A DNA stretch of 64,000 nt from Paraburkholderia haematera (GCF_905220975.1 NZ_CAJNBK010000012.1:62001-126000); one strand, 5' to 3'; shown: positions 35,942-44,948, counted from the first letter of the stretch. The notes: generated by a model not told the origin, from the sequence alone. Made by a program: numbers and translations.

Positions 35942-36361
35942 TCAGTCGCCGAACAGCTTCTGGCGCAGTTCGCGGCGTTCCTGCGCTTCGAGCGACAGGG
36001 TAGCCGTGGGCCGTGCGAGCAGACGCGGAATGCCGATCGGTTCGCCGGTTTCTTCGCACCAGCCGTAATCGCCCGAATCGATGCGCGCGATCGATTGCTG
36101 CACCTTCTTCAGCAGCTTGCGCTCGCGGTCGCGCGTGCGCAGTTCCAGCGCATGCTCTTCCTCGATCGTTGCGCGATCTGCCGGATCCGGCACGATTACT
36201 GTTTCGCGCAGGTTCTCGGTCGTCTGGCCGGCATTGCGGAGAATGTCCGCCTGCAGCTGTTCGAGCTTGTTCTTGAAGAAAGCGAGCTGATCCTCATTCA
36301 TGTAATCCTTGTCGCTCATCTTCAGGATTTCGGCTTCAGTCAAGAGTCGTTTCGTCGTCAT
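35942..36361 (-). CDS. dksA: RNA polymerase-binding transcription factor DksA, zinc-ligand-poor type
   Basis: A 139-aa DksA that binds the RNA polymerase secondary channel and, with ppGpp, adjusts rRNA and amino-acid promoters. The coiled coil carries the essential tip D62-R63-A64 in PDPADRATIEEE. The zinc-finger region reads C102-EE-T105 then, 17 residues later, S123-LE-A126. Spacing matches the canonical CX2C-X17-CX2C, but only the first of four cysteines remains. Such variants are known in alphaproteobacteria and as zinc-independent DksA2 paralogues, so it should be functional without zinc. The start at ATG 36361 gives normal length. Confidence 0.93.
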   Translation of the reverse strand: MTTKRLLTEAEILKMSDKDYMNEDQLAFFKNKLEQLQADILRNAGQTTENLRETVIVPDPADRATIEEEHALELRTRDRERKLLKKVQQSIARIDSGDYGWCEETGEPIGIPRLLARPTATLSLEAQERRELRQKLFGD

Positions 36362-37009
36362 CTGGCTTGCTTCTTCAATGTGAGGCAAAACTCTTACATA
36401 GTGCCCGCAATTTCGTATTGCCCGCAAAAGCGCCACGAGGACGCTGAGCGCCAAGGCGGGCACGGACGATGGGCTGTCGGTGACGCGAAAGCGCCTTGCG
36501 CCCACGCGCCGGGCGTCGCTACGCCTATGCGGGGCCGAACTCCTCTGGAAACCGCTTCTCAATTGCTCCTGAGGCATTGCTTGCCGGCAGCGTGCCTTAT
36601 CAGCTGTGCCAGCCGGCATTGTCGGCGTCATTCCCGGACAAGATTTTCCGGCGCCGTTTCAGGCCCGGCACGCAATACGCGCTGACCGGGCAATTCGTTG
36701 TCATTCTCCAGTGGGCACGTATTGTAACTGAATCACAATCTAGCACCGCAACTGGTAAAAATCCCCCGGCGGCGCACTGATATCCCGAAAATATAACGCG
36801 CGCCCGACCAAAAAGCGATGGTCGTGCACGGTTTAATACAGCAGGGTTTTCACGTGCTTTTCACACAGCGGACATTTCAGCGGGCATTTCGGCCGCTCCC
36901 CCGCGTATTCTGCAGACGATTACCTCGGTGCCTGCAGGGTGCGCGCCCGATGTCAGGGCCTGAGCACGCCGCGTGCCACGCCACCTGCGCGGCGCGGCAG
37001 GCGTCACGC
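36362..37009 (-). other. 648-nt gap between the CobW gene and dksA
   Basis: No convincing gene on either strand. A long-range inverted repeat GCGCCAAGGCG (36448-36458) and CGCCTTGCGC (36492-36501) lies in the dksA leader. A minus-strand TACAAT near 36720 could be a -10 box but lacks a good -35 partner. I see no Zur-like palindrome here. The length suggests a separate dksA promoter with a long leader. Confidence 0.4.
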
Positions 37010-38113
37010 TTACGCCAGGCAGGCGTCCAGGCCGTCGGTGATCAGGTCTTGCGGCAGTTCGATACCGATGAACACCATCTTGTTGGTCTTCTTCTCGATC
37101 GGTTGCCATTTCGCGGCCAGGTCGCTGCCCATCATCTGGTGTACGCCCTGGAACACCACCTTCCGGTCGACGCCCTTCATATACAGCACGCCCTTGTAGC
37201 GCAGCAGGCGTTCGCCGTAGATCTGCAGAATGCCGCCGAGGAAGTCCTCGAGCTTGTTCGGATCGAACGGACGGTCGCTGCGGTAGACGAACGATTTGAT
37301 CTTGTCGTCATGGTGCGCGTGATGGTGATGCGCGTGGTCGTGACCTTCGTGGTCGCACTTGCCGTGATCGTGATCGCAGTTTTCGTGGTCGTGCTCGTCG
37401 TGATCGGCGTGGGTGTGGCCGTGCTCGTCATGCGCGTGAGCGTGGCTGTGCGCGTGTTCGTCTTCAGCGAGGAAATCCGGGTCGATTTCGAGCTTCGAAT
37501 TCAGGTTGAAGCCGCGCAGGTCGAAGATTTCCTTGATGTCCGCTTCGCCGAAATTGACGATCTTGATCGCCGCCCGCGGGTTCATGTGCAGCAGGCGGTG
37601 ACGCAGATCGTCCACGTGCTGTTCGTCGACCGTATCGGACTTGGTGATGAACAGGCGATCGGCAAAACCGACCTGGCGCTGCACCACTTCATGCTCGTCC
37701 AGTTGATGGTTCGCGTGCTTCGCGTCGACCAGCGTGATGATCGCGTCGAGCAGGAATTCGTTGGCGATCTGGTCGTCCATGAAGAAGGTCTGCGCGACCG
37801 GGCCCGGGTTCGCGAGGCCGGTGGTTTCGATCACGACGCGGTCAAAATCCAGTTCGCCGGACTGCTTCTTCGCCGCCAGATCGCCCAGCACGCGCGACAG
37901 GTCGCCGCGGATCGTGCAGCAGATGCAACCGTTGCTCATCTGGATGATCTGCTCGCTCGTGTCCTGCACGAGGATTTCGTTATCGATGTTTTCTTCGCCG
38001 AACTCGTTCTCGATCACGGCGATCTTCATGCCGTGTTTTTCGTTCAGGATGCGCTTGAGCAGGGTGGTTTTGCCGCTGCCGAGAAAGCCGGTCAGGATGG
38101 TGACTGGGATCAT
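37010..38113 (-). CDS. CobW/COG0523 GTPase with His-rich metal-binding loop
   Basis: A 367-aa G3E GTPase of the metallochaperone type. Walker A is GFLGSGKTT (9-17), the conserved metal-binding CxCC motif is NGCICC (61-66), ETTGLANPGPV is in the switch region and TKSD (about 160) is the base-recognition motif. A strongly His/Asp-rich segment (about residues 216-270, HDH and HAH repeats) precedes the CobW C-terminal domain. Related proteins handle zinc or cobalt, and many are induced by zinc starvation. The start is ATG 38113 (MIPVTILTGFLGSG). No cobalamin genes are near, so a zinc role is more likely than a cobaltochelatase role. Confidence 0.9.
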   Translation of the reverse strand: MIPVTILTGFLGSGKTTLLKRILNEKHGMKIAVIENEFGEENIDNEILVQDTSEQIIQMSNGCICCTIRGDLSRVLGDLAAKKQSGELDFDRVVIETTGLANPGPVAQTFFMDDQIANEFLLDAIITLVDAKHANHQLDEHEVVQRQVGFADRLFITKSDTVDEQHVDDLRHRLLHMNPRAAIKIVNFGEADIKEIFDLRGFNLNSKLEIDPDFLAEDEHAHSHAHAHDEHGHTHADHDEHDHENCDHDHGKCDHEGHDHAHHHHAHHDDKIKSFVYRSDRPFDPNKLEDFLGGILQIYGERLLRYKGVLYMKGVDRKVVFQGVHQMMGSDLAAKWQPIEKKTNKMVFIGIELPQDLITDGLDACLA

Positions 38114-38291
38114 GTTGGTCGCCTGTATGTACGTGAGTCTGTGCGTAATCTGAATATGCTGCGCGAATGTATAGCGCGAAATGTGCGGCGCGGGATCCAC
38201 AGCGAATGCGTCTGCGAATCCGGTTTGCCGGGCGCGGCAGCCTGACGGCGCGCGGCCCGATCTAGCCGGATATTGAAACATATCTGCCCGG

Positions 38292-38333
38292 CCCGCGCTG
38301 GCGGAGGGGGCGAACCCCTTTCGCCAGCGCGGG
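38292..38333 (-). terminator. Large hairpin downstream of rlmI
   Basis: CCCGCGCTGGCG (38292-38303) and CGCCAGCGCGGG (38322-38333) are a perfect 12-bp inverted repeat with an inner GGGG/CCCC pairing. It lies 25 nt past the rlmI stop. There is no T run, so it may be a Rho-assisted or processing element. Confidence 0.5.
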
Positions 38334-38357
38334 AAATAACCCCGAAGCTATGGGCGA

Positions 38358-39560
38358 TCAGGCAATTTGCAACAGCAGGCCCTTCAGGTATTCGCCTTCG
38401 GGGAATGCGGTGAGCAACGGGTGATCGACCCCGGCGCCGAGGCGCTTGAGAATCCGCGCATCGACCCGGGCATCGGCCGCCGCGCCGGACACGATCTTCT
38501 GGAACAGTTCGGAGTCGATAGCGCCGGAGCACGAATAGGTGAACAGCAGGCCGCCCGGGCGCAGCAGCTTCATGCCGGTCAGGTTGATGTCCTTATAGGC
38601 GCGCGAGGCGCGGTCCACGTGTTCACGCGACGGCGCGAATTTCGGCGGATCGAGCACGACCAGGTCGAAGCGTTCGCCTTCGTCGTAGAGACGGCGCAGG
38701 GTTTTGAACGCGTCGGCGTCGAGCCAGGTGGCGCGCTCGGCGTCGAAACCGTTGGCGGCCACATTCTGTTGGGCGATCGCAAGCGCGTCGCCCGACGAAT
38801 CGATCGACACCACGCGCTTTGCTCCACCCTTCAATGCCGCCAGCGAAAAGCCACCGGTGTAGCAGAAGCAGTTCAGCACGTCGCGATCCTGCGCGAGCTC
38901 CTGCACCAGCAAGCGGTTGTCGCGCTGGTCGACGTAGAAGCCCGTCTTGTGGCCGTTTCGCACGTCGACGTGATAGCGCACGCCGTTTTCGCTCGCGATC
39001 AGCGCTTCCGATGGCGCATCGCCTGCCAGCACGCCGGTGATCTGTTCGAGCCCTTCTTTCTGGCGAATCGACACGTCCGAGCGCTCGTAGACGTTCGGGC
39101 AGCCGGTCGCGTCGACCAGCGCGGCGACGATCGCGTCCTTCCACGCTTCGACGCCCGTCGCCATGAACTGGCACACGAGCTGGCTGCGCTGGCCCGCGTC
39201 TTCGGCGACGTAATGATCGACGATCAGACCCGGCAGGCCGTCCGCTTCACCAAAAATCAGCCGTACGGCGCCGGTGTTGTGCACCATGGTTTGACGATGC
39301 GCGAGCGCGCGCTGCACGCGGCGCTTGAAGAAAGCGTGATCGATCGGCTCGGCTTCGTCGAAGCTCCACACGCGCGCGCGAATCTGCGAATGGGGGCTAT
39401 AGGCTGCACGCGCGAGGAAACGGCCGTCGTGCGCGCGCACCAGCACGGTCGCGCCAGGAGCGGGATTGCCGTCGACGCGATCGATCGCGTTGGCATAGAC
39501 CCACGGGTGGCGGCGCAGCAGCGATTTTTCTTTCGACGGTTTGAGCGTAACGATATTCAT
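38358..39560 (-). CDS. rlmI: 23S rRNA (cytosine-1962 C5)-methyltransferase RlmI family
   Basis: A 400-aa class I methyltransferase of the RlmI/RlmK type. An N-terminal PUA domain (about 1-80, VTLKPSKEKSLLRRHPWVYANAI) is followed by an EEHEE-like domain and a Rossmann methyltransferase domain. The SAM motif is VLNCFCYTGGFSLAALKGGA and the catalytic region VVLDPPKFAPSR, with YSCSGAI near the end. The ATG at 39560 gives standard length; the upstream open frame looks non-coding. It probably modifies C1962 of 23S rRNA. Confidence 0.9.
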   Translation of the reverse strand: MNIVTLKPSKEKSLLRRHPWVYANAIDRVDGNPAPGATVLVRAHDGRFLARAAYSPHSQIRARVWSFDEAEPIDHAFFKRRVQRALAHRQTMVHNTGAVRLIFGEADGLPGLIVDHYVAEDAGQRSQLVCQFMATGVEAWKDAIVAALVDATGCPNVYERSDVSIRQKEGLEQITGVLAGDAPSEALIASENGVRYHVDVRNGHKTGFYVDQRDNRLLVQELAQDRDVLNCFCYTGGFSLAALKGGAKRVVSIDSSGDALAIAQQNVAANGFDAERATWLDADAFKTLRRLYDEGERFDLVVLDPPKFAPSREHVDRASRAYKDINLTGMKLLRPGGLLFTYSCSGAIDSELFQKIVSGAAADARVDARILKRLGAGVDHPLLTAFPEGEYLKGLLLQIA

Positions 39561-39658
39561 CAGGGTGTCAGCAGGAGCAGTTGGCCGCGTGGACAAGGAG
39601 GCACGCGGCAGGTGAAGCAAAGGCGGAGACCGCAAGCCGCACCAAGCAAGGAGCGGAG

Positions 39659-40582
39659 TCAGTCGCGTTTTTTGGCGCGCGGATGCGCCTGATCGTAGAC
39701 GTGCGCGAGATGCTGGAAATCGAGCGCGGTGTAGACCTGCGTGGCGGTGATGCTGGCGTGCCCGAGCAGTTCCTGCACGGCGCGCAGATCGCCGCTCGAC
39801 TGCAGCACATGCGTGGCGAACGAATGCCGCAGCACGTGCGGATGCACGTTGGCAGGAATGCCAGCGACCAGCGCCGCGCGCTTCACACGGTCACGCACGA
39901 CATTCGGCGACAGCCGATTGCCGCGTGCCGAAAGAAACAGCGGATGCGGGTCCTGCCTGACCATCTGGCCGCGCACCGCGAGCCACGCGTTCAAGGCGTC
40001 GATTGCTTTGCGGCCGACCGGCACGATGCGGCGCCGGTTGCCTTTGCCGAGCACTTCGACTTCGGCGGAGTCGAGCTTGAGCCAGCCTGCGGAGCGGTAG
40101 CCACCGGCATCGGCAAAACGGGCGTCGAGGCCGACTAGCTCCGACAGGCGCAGGCCCGACGAGTAGAACAGTTCGAGCATCGCGTGATCGCGCAAACCTT
40201 CGGGCGTCGCGGCGGGCGGGCTCTCCATCAGGCGCGTGGCGTCGTCGACGGAAAGCGCTTTGGGCAGGGCTTTGGCCTGCTTGGGCGCCCGCACGGTGGC
40301 GACCGGGTTGGCCGGCAGATCGACGCGGCCCGCGAACCAGCGGTAAAACGCCCGCCAGCACGACAGCCGATGGCTGATCGAGCGCGCCGTCAGACCGCCG
40401 GCGTGCGCCCGCGAAACCGCGCCGCGAATATCGACAGCGGTGAGGCTTTCGAGCGGCCGGCCTTTAGCCAGCAGCTTGAGTTCCTCGAGTTCGTGGGTGT
40501 AGCCGCGCAGCGTATGCGCCGACAGTCGCCGCTCATGTTCGAGATTCGACAGGTAGGCGGCGATCGGGTCGGCTTCGGTCAC
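39659..40582 (-). CDS. xerC: Tyrosine recombinase XerC
   Basis: Site-specific recombinase for chromosome dimer resolution at dif, acting with XerD and FtsK. The 307-aa protein starts at GTG 40582. The SAM-like N-terminal core-binding domain is about 1-95. Catalytic residues are Arg in GLRLSEL, Lys in LGKGNRRR, His-Arg in HVLRHSFATH, His in LLGHAS and Tyr in TQVYTALD. Its position beside DUF484 and dapF matches the conserved dapF-DUF484-xerC cluster, so this is the housekeeping enzyme and not a phage integrase. Confidence 0.94.
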   Translation of the reverse strand: MTEADPIAAYLSNLEHERRLSAHTLRGYTHELEELKLLAKGRPLESLTAVDIRGAVSRAHAGGLTARSISHRLSCWRAFYRWFAGRVDLPANPVATVRAPKQAKALPKALSVDDATRLMESPPAATPEGLRDHAMLELFYSSGLRLSELVGLDARFADAGGYRSAGWLKLDSAEVEVLGKGNRRRIVPVGRKAIDALNAWLAVRGQMVRQDPHPLFLSARGNRLSPNVVRDRVKRAALVAGIPANVHPHVLRHSFATHVLQSSGDLRAVQELLGHASITATQVYTALDFQHLAHVYDQAHPRAKKRD

Positions 40583-40631
40583 GATGGCCTTTTGCTGGAT
40601 CGGCGGGGCAGCGGGTTGGTGGCTGAGCGGC

Positions 40632-41351
40632 TCAGCGCGGCAGCAGACGGCTCAGCGCCGCGCTCGCCAACGCGCCGATCTGCGTCAGGAAATCGGTGGC
40701 CATGCCGTCGTGGAAGCGGCGAGCGTCGGCCGAGCCCATCACCAGCAGGCCGAAGGTGGGCGCTTCTTCATTGCCTTCCGGGTCGCGCAGCGCGAGCAGC
40801 GCAATCGATTCGGTGGCGTGCGCGGACTCGCTCGTACCGCCTGCGGTCCCATCCTCGCTCACCGCCGACACCGCCGGCGCCAGCCACTGCGCCGCTTCGA
40901 AGCCGGTGTTCGCGCCACAGTACGGCGTGGTGAGGCTATTCGCGAAGATTCGCACTTCCTCACCGACATGGCGCGCAAACTCAGCCTGTGCATACGGCTC
41001 GGAGACGTCCCATACGCGCAGCGCCGCTTGCGGCACGTCGAAAATTTCCCGCAAACCGGTAGCGATCGTGCGCGGCAGCGCGTACGGATCGCGCTCGGCC
41101 ATCACGCGGATGGTCCAGCGATTGAACTTCGAGGCAATGCTGTCGTTTTCGTGACCGTAGCGCAGCAGCTCGGCCAGACGCCGTTCGAGATGCTTGTTCT
41201 TGTCGCGCAGCATTTCCATCTGCCGTTCCTGCAGCGACACCGCGGCTTTGCCGTGCGGGTTGGCAAGCCGGATTGTCGCGAGCATTTCCGCGTGTTCGGC
41301 GAAGAAATCGGGGTTGGCGAGCAGATATTCGGCGACTTCGCGATCGTTCAT
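40632..41351 (-). CDS. DUF484 family protein (GAF-like)
   Basis: A 239-aa cytoplasmic protein. A helical N terminus (VAEYLLANPDFFAEHAEML) and a short coiled coil (about 38-65) precede a GAF-like domain (about 75-235) ending FLTQIGALASAALSRLL. This is the DUF484 family, whose genes accompany xerC in gamma- and betaproteobacteria. Function unknown. Confidence 0.88.
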   Translation of the reverse strand: MNDREVAEYLLANPDFFAEHAEMLATIRLANPHGKAAVSLQERQMEMLRDKNKHLERRLAELLRYGHENDSIASKFNRWTIRVMAERDPYALPRTIATGLREIFDVPQAALRVWDVSEPYAQAEFARHVGEEVRIFANSLTTPYCGANTGFEAAQWLAPAVSAVSEDGTAGGTSESAHATESIALLALRDPEGNEEAPTFGLLVMGSADARRFHDGMATDFLTQIGALASAALSRLLPR

Positions 41352-41552
41352 GGTTTCGGCTAAAGGACTACGGGACGACGCCTTCGGGCGGCGTATCGGT
41401 CATGAGTTCGGTCGGCCGGTGAAAGAGCCGCTTGGTCCGGCTTCTTCATCGGCCCGTTCATCGGCCTGTTCGAGGCCACGTGTCGGGTACTTCCTCGGCC
41501 AATCGCTCGGCCGTCAATTCAGGTAGTGCGTCGAGTAGTGCGCTGGCGCGAC

Positions 41553-42419
41553 TCAGTCGGCCAGTTCGATCTCGCCTTCGAAGACGGTTGCAGCAGGGCC
41601 GGCCATGAGCAGCGGCGCGCCTTCTTGCGTGCTGTCCCACGTGATGGTCAGCTTGCCGCCATGCGTGTGCACCAGCACCGGCGTATCCAGCAGCCCGCGG
41701 CGAATGCCCGCTGCGACTGCCGCGCACGCGCCCGTGCCGCACGCCAGCGTTTCACCGGCGCCGCGTTCGTAGACCCGCAGCCTGATCTCGCTGCGGCCGA
41801 CGATCTGCATGAAGCCGGCGTTCACTCGCTGCGGAAAGCGGGCATGCCGCTCGATCACCGGGCCTTCGACGAGCACCGGAAAATCTTCGACGTCGTCGAC
41901 CACCTGCACCGCGTGCGGATTGCCCATGGACACCACCGAAATCCAGCGCGTCACACCGTTCACGTCGAGCGGCCAGAGCGTGTCGGCACCCTCGGGGCGG
42001 CCTTCGATGCCCTTGGTGGCGAACGGTACGCGCTCCGGTTCGAACACGGGCGCACCCATATCGACCAGCACTTCGCCGTTGTTCTGCATGGTCAGCAGGA
42101 GGGTGCCGTTCTGCACTTGCACGCGCACGCTGCGCTTGTCGGTCAGGCCGCTGTCGCGCACGAACTTCACGAAGCAGCGCGCGCCGTTGCCGCAGTGCTC
42201 GACCTCGCCGCCGTCGCAATTGAAGATGCGATATCTGAAATCGACGCCCTCCACGGTGGGCTTTTCGACCAGCAGCAACTGGTCGGCGCCGACGCCGAAA
42301 TGCCGGTCCGCGAGCGCGCGCACCTGCGCCGGCGTCAGGTTGACCGGTTGGGTGTAGCCGTCGAGCACGACGAAGTCGTTACCCGCGCCGTGCATTTTGG
42401 TGAATTTCAGTTTCATCAC
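41553..42419 (-). CDS. dapF: Diaminopimelate epimerase DapF
   Basis: Epimerises LL- to meso-diaminopimelate for lysine and peptidoglycan synthesis. The 288-aa, two-domain pseudo-symmetric protein begins MKLKFTKMHGAGNDFVVLDG. The two catalytic cysteines are in CGNGARC and ACGTGACA. The lysine-rich VSMGNPHAV block is intact. It lies between the lpxL-type gene and DUF484. Confidence 0.95.
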   Translation of the reverse strand: MMKLKFTKMHGAGNDFVVLDGYTQPVNLTPAQVRALADRHFGVGADQLLLVEKPTVEGVDFRYRIFNCDGGEVEHCGNGARCFVKFVRDSGLTDKRSVRVQVQNGTLLLTMQNNGEVLVDMGAPVFEPERVPFATKGIEGRPEGADTLWPLDVNGVTRWISVVSMGNPHAVQVVDDVEDFPVLVEGPVIERHARFPQRVNAGFMQIVGRSEIRLRVYERGAGETLACGTGACAAVAAGIRRGLLDTPVLVHTHGGKLTITWDSTQEGAPLLMAGPAATVFEGEIELAD

Positions 42420-42520
42420 GCTATTGTAAGTGACGCGCCTGCAGGTGGGCCGAACGCCGCCTTATTTGCCATGTATTTGCCGTTTTATTTCCGTGTTCAG
42501 GCGCTTTTTCCCAGGACCGC

Positions 42521-43405
42521 CTAGTAGACGCTCGGCTCGCCCGGCGGACGGGTCTTGAAGCGCTTGTGCACCCAGTAATACTGCTCGGGGATCAACGGAA
42601 TCTGCTCTTCGAGGAAGGCGTTCATGCGACGTGCATCGGCGTCGTCGTCGCCGGTGGGGTAGTTTTCCCACGGCTTGAAGACCTTTAGCCGGTAGCCTTT
42701 GTAGTTCGGCAGGACCTCGCCGATGAACGGCACGACCTGCGCGTGCCCGACCTTCGCGAGACGCGCCACGGCGGTCAGCGTGCAGGTCGGGACGCCGAAG
42801 AACGGCACGAAGGTGGAATTGCGCTCGCCATAGTCCATGTCGGCGCCGAGCATGACCGGTTTGTGGTCGCGCAACCAGCGCAGCACGATGCGCGCACTGT
42901 CGGCGCGGCTTGCCATGTCCGCGCCGAAGCGGCCGCGCGCGGCTATCGCCACGTCGTCGAGCACCTTGTTGGACATCGGCTGGTAAAGCGCTCCGCACTG
43001 CCGGTGCAGCGCGTAGTTGATGAACACCGAGCCCGCTTCGATGCCGACGAAATGTGCGCCGAGCAGCAGGGTGGGGGGCATGTCAGGATCGAGTAGGTCG
43101 ACCTCGCTATCCACCTGCACGAGCTTCTCCAGCTTCTTCGCGGAGCCAAACCACTGCACGCTGCGCTCAACATAACTGCGGATCGCGTGGCGGAAATGTT
43201 TCTGCGCGATCTCTTCGCGGTGCTCGGCGCTCCACTCCGGGAAGCACAAGCTGAGGTTGATGTGGACGACGCGCTTGCGGTTGCTGGGGACCTGGTAGAG
43301 CAGCCAGCCCAGCCCGTCGCCTAGTCGCGCAACGAAACCGTACGGCAACAACGCCAGAAATTTCAGCAGTCCAATGGCCAGATGGGCGCCAAGGCGACTC
43401 AGCAT
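42521..43405 (-). CDS. lpxL: Lipid A biosynthesis acyltransferase (LpxL/HtrB family)
   Basis: Inner-membrane acyltransferase that adds a secondary acyl chain to Kdo2-lipid IVA. The 294-aa protein starts at ATG 43405 with GGAGG 6 nt upstream; one N-terminal hydrophobic segment (about 8-28) anchors it. The HX4E catalytic motif is HFVGIE. VMLGADMDYGERNSTFVPFFG and PEQYYWVHKRFKTRP are family blocks. LpxL versus LpxM specificity cannot be set by eye. Confidence 0.9.
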   Translation of the reverse strand: MLSRLGAHLAIGLLKFLALLPYGFVARLGDGLGWLLYQVPSNRKRVVHINLSLCFPEWSAEHREEIAQKHFRHAIRSYVERSVQWFGSAKKLEKLVQVDSEVDLLDPDMPPTLLLGAHFVGIEAGSVFINYALHRQCGALYQPMSNKVLDDVAIAARGRFGADMASRADSARIVLRWLRDHKPVMLGADMDYGERNSTFVPFFGVPTCTLTAVARLAKVGHAQVVPFIGEVLPNYKGYRLKVFKPWENYPTGDDDADARRMNAFLEEQIPLIPEQYYWVHKRFKTRPPGEPSVY

Positions 43406-43489
43406 GCCGCCCCTCCGTGTAGGGCGTCGAGCGACGCTTTGCTCAAGAAATCTGAGGACGGGTCGAAATACGGCACGGGTCATCACTCT

Positions 43490-43516
43490 GTGACAATCGA
43501 TGGAAGTCGCTATAAT
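43490..43516 (+). promoter_or_regulatory. Strong sigma-70 promoter of metK
   Basis: GTGACA (43490-43495) and a perfect TATAAT (43511-43516), 15 nt apart. Transcription would begin near 43523 and give a leader of about 160 nt before metK. Confidence 0.6.
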
Positions 43517-43520
43517 AAAG

Positions 43521-43667
43521 GCTTCGCCGAGTTAATAGACAACTTGCGGGGCGAAGCTGGCGGGTGCGATCCATTGGAAAGCCCCAGCCAGTAAGGTAAT
43601 CCGCTAAAGCGTCGCCGCTTCAAGGCTCCCGAAGCTGGCTACGTGAAACTCAACCGTAACCACACAA
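43521..43667 (+). promoter_or_regulatory. Structured metK leader, possible riboregulator
   Basis: Helix 1 is GCTTCGCC (43521-43528)/GGCGAAGC (43550-43557), enclosing GAGTT/AACTT. Helix 2 is CTGGC-GGG (43557-43564)/CCC-A-GCCAG (43583-43591). Helix 3 is AAGCG/CGCTT (43607-43620). A competing helix GCTTC (43617-43621)/GAAGC (43631-43635) excludes helix 3, and each GCTTC can also pair with the other GAAGC. No known SAM or SAH riboswitch core was recognised. The ribosome site AGGAG lies 8 nt before GTG 43682. Confidence 0.45.
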
Positions 43668-43681
43668 CAGGAGTCTGCAAC

Positions 43682-44869
43682 GTGGCAAACGATTATCTCT
43701 TCACTTCCGAATCCGTTTCCGAAGGCCATCCCGACAAAGTCGCGGATCAGATCTCGGACGCCATCCTCGACGCCATTCTGGCTCAAGACAAGTACTCGCG
43801 TGTTGCAGCAGAAACACTGTGCAACACCGGTCTCGTCGTGCTGGCCGGTGAAATCACCACCACCGCGAACGTCGATTACATTCAGGTCGCGCGCAACACG
43901 ATCAAGCGCATCGGCTACGACAACACCGAATACGGTATCGACTACCGCGGCTGCGCGGTGCTGGTGGCGTACGACAAGCAATCGCCGGACATCGCCCAGG
44001 GCGTGGACCGCGCGCACGACAACAACCTCGATCAAGGCGCTGGCGACCAGGGTCTGATGTTCGGTTACGCGTGCGAAGAAACGCCGGAATTGATGCCGCT
44101 GCCGATCCACCTGTCGCACCGTCTGGTGGAGCGCCAGGCCAATCTGCGCCGCGACGGCCGTCTGCCCTGGCTGCGTCCGGATGCGAAGTCGCAGGTTACC
44201 GTGCGTTATGTCGACGGCAAGCCGCATTCGATCGACACGGTTGTGCTGTCCACGCAGCATTCGCCGGACATCGATCTCGCGGTGCTGCGCGAAGCCGTGA
44301 TCGAAGAAGTCATCAAGCCGACGCTGCCGGCTGACCTGATCAAGGGCGACATCAAGTTCCTGGTGAACCCGACCGGCCGGTTCGTGATCGGCGGCCCGCA
44401 AGGCGATTGCGGTCTGACGGGCCGCAAGATCATCGTCGATACGTACGGCGGCGCGGCGCCGCACGGCGGCGGCGCATTCTCGGGCAAGGATCCGTCCAAG
44501 GTCGACCGTTCGGCAGCGTATGCCGGCCGTTATGTCGCGAAGAACATCGTGGCGGCTGGTTTGGCGTCGCGCTGCCTGATTCAGGTGTCGTACGCGATCG
44601 GCGTTGCGCAGCCGACGTCGGTGATGGTGAACACGTTCGGCACGGGACGCGTATCGGATGCAACGATCACGCGTCTGGTGCAGGAGCATTTCGACCTGCG
44701 TCCGAAGGGCATCATTCAGATGCTCGACCTGCTGCGCCCGATCTACGAGAAGAGCGCGGCCTACGGTCACTTCGGCCGCGAAGAGCCGGAATTCACGTGG
44801 GAAGCCACTGATAAGGCTTTGGTGCTGGCCGAAGCCGCCGGCACGGAACCGGTCGCCGCGCTCGCCTAA
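43682..44869 (+). CDS. metK: S-adenosylmethionine synthase MetK
   Basis: Makes SAM from methionine and ATP. The 395-aa protein starts at GTG 43682 (VANDYLFTSESVSEGHPDKVADQ), preceded by AGGAG at 8 nt. The ATP-binding GAGDQGLMFGYA and the loop GGGAFSGKDPSKVDRS are intact. It stands alone between its own promoter and a strong terminator. Confidence 0.97.
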   Translation: MANDYLFTSESVSEGHPDKVADQISDAILDAILAQDKYSRVAAETLCNTGLVVLAGEITTTANVDYIQVARNTIKRIGYDNTEYGIDYRGCAVLVAYDKQSPDIAQGVDRAHDNNLDQGAGDQGLMFGYACEETPELMPLPIHLSHRLVERQANLRRDGRLPWLRPDAKSQVTVRYVDGKPHSIDTVVLSTQHSPDIDLAVLREAVIEEVIKPTLPADLIKGDIKFLVNPTGRFVIGGPQGDCGLTGRKIIVDTYGGAAPHGGGAFSGKDPSKVDRSAAYAGRYVAKNIVAAGLASRCLIQVSYAIGVAQPTSVMVNTFGTGRVSDATITRLVQEHFDLRPKGIIQMLDLLRPIYEKSAAYGHFGREEPEFTWEATDKALVLAEAAGTEPVAALA

Positions 44870-44891
44870 TCAGCGCGCAGTCCGCTTCAGC

Positions 44892-44930
44892 AAAAAACCC
44901 CGCCGGCGCGAGCCGTGCGGGGTTTTTTTT
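44892..44930 (+). terminator. Intrinsic terminator after metK
   Basis: AAAAAACCCCGC (44892-44903) and GCGGGGTTTTTT (from 44917) form a 12-bp stem with a 13-nt loop and an eight-T run. Confidence 0.9.
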
Positions 44931-44948
44931 ACCCTCGAAGACGCAGTA

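Noticed and set aside
36818..38245. 475-codon plus-strand frame with a Val-rich, membrane-like stretch
   Set aside because: The hydrophobic Val run is the antisense of the His/Asp-rich loop of the CobW GTPase (CAC/CAT read as GTG/ATG). It is not a real membrane protein.
38367..39692. Long plus-strand frame opposite rlmI
   Set aside because: Antisense shadow of a clear methyltransferase gene.
39659..40582. Tyrosine recombinase as a sign of an integrated element
   Set aside because: It is housekeeping XerC in its usual neighbourhood with dapF and DUF484; no attachment sites or phage genes nearby.
44892..44930. Long A and T runs as a possible mobile-element end
   Set aside because: They are the flanks of an ordinary intrinsic terminator.
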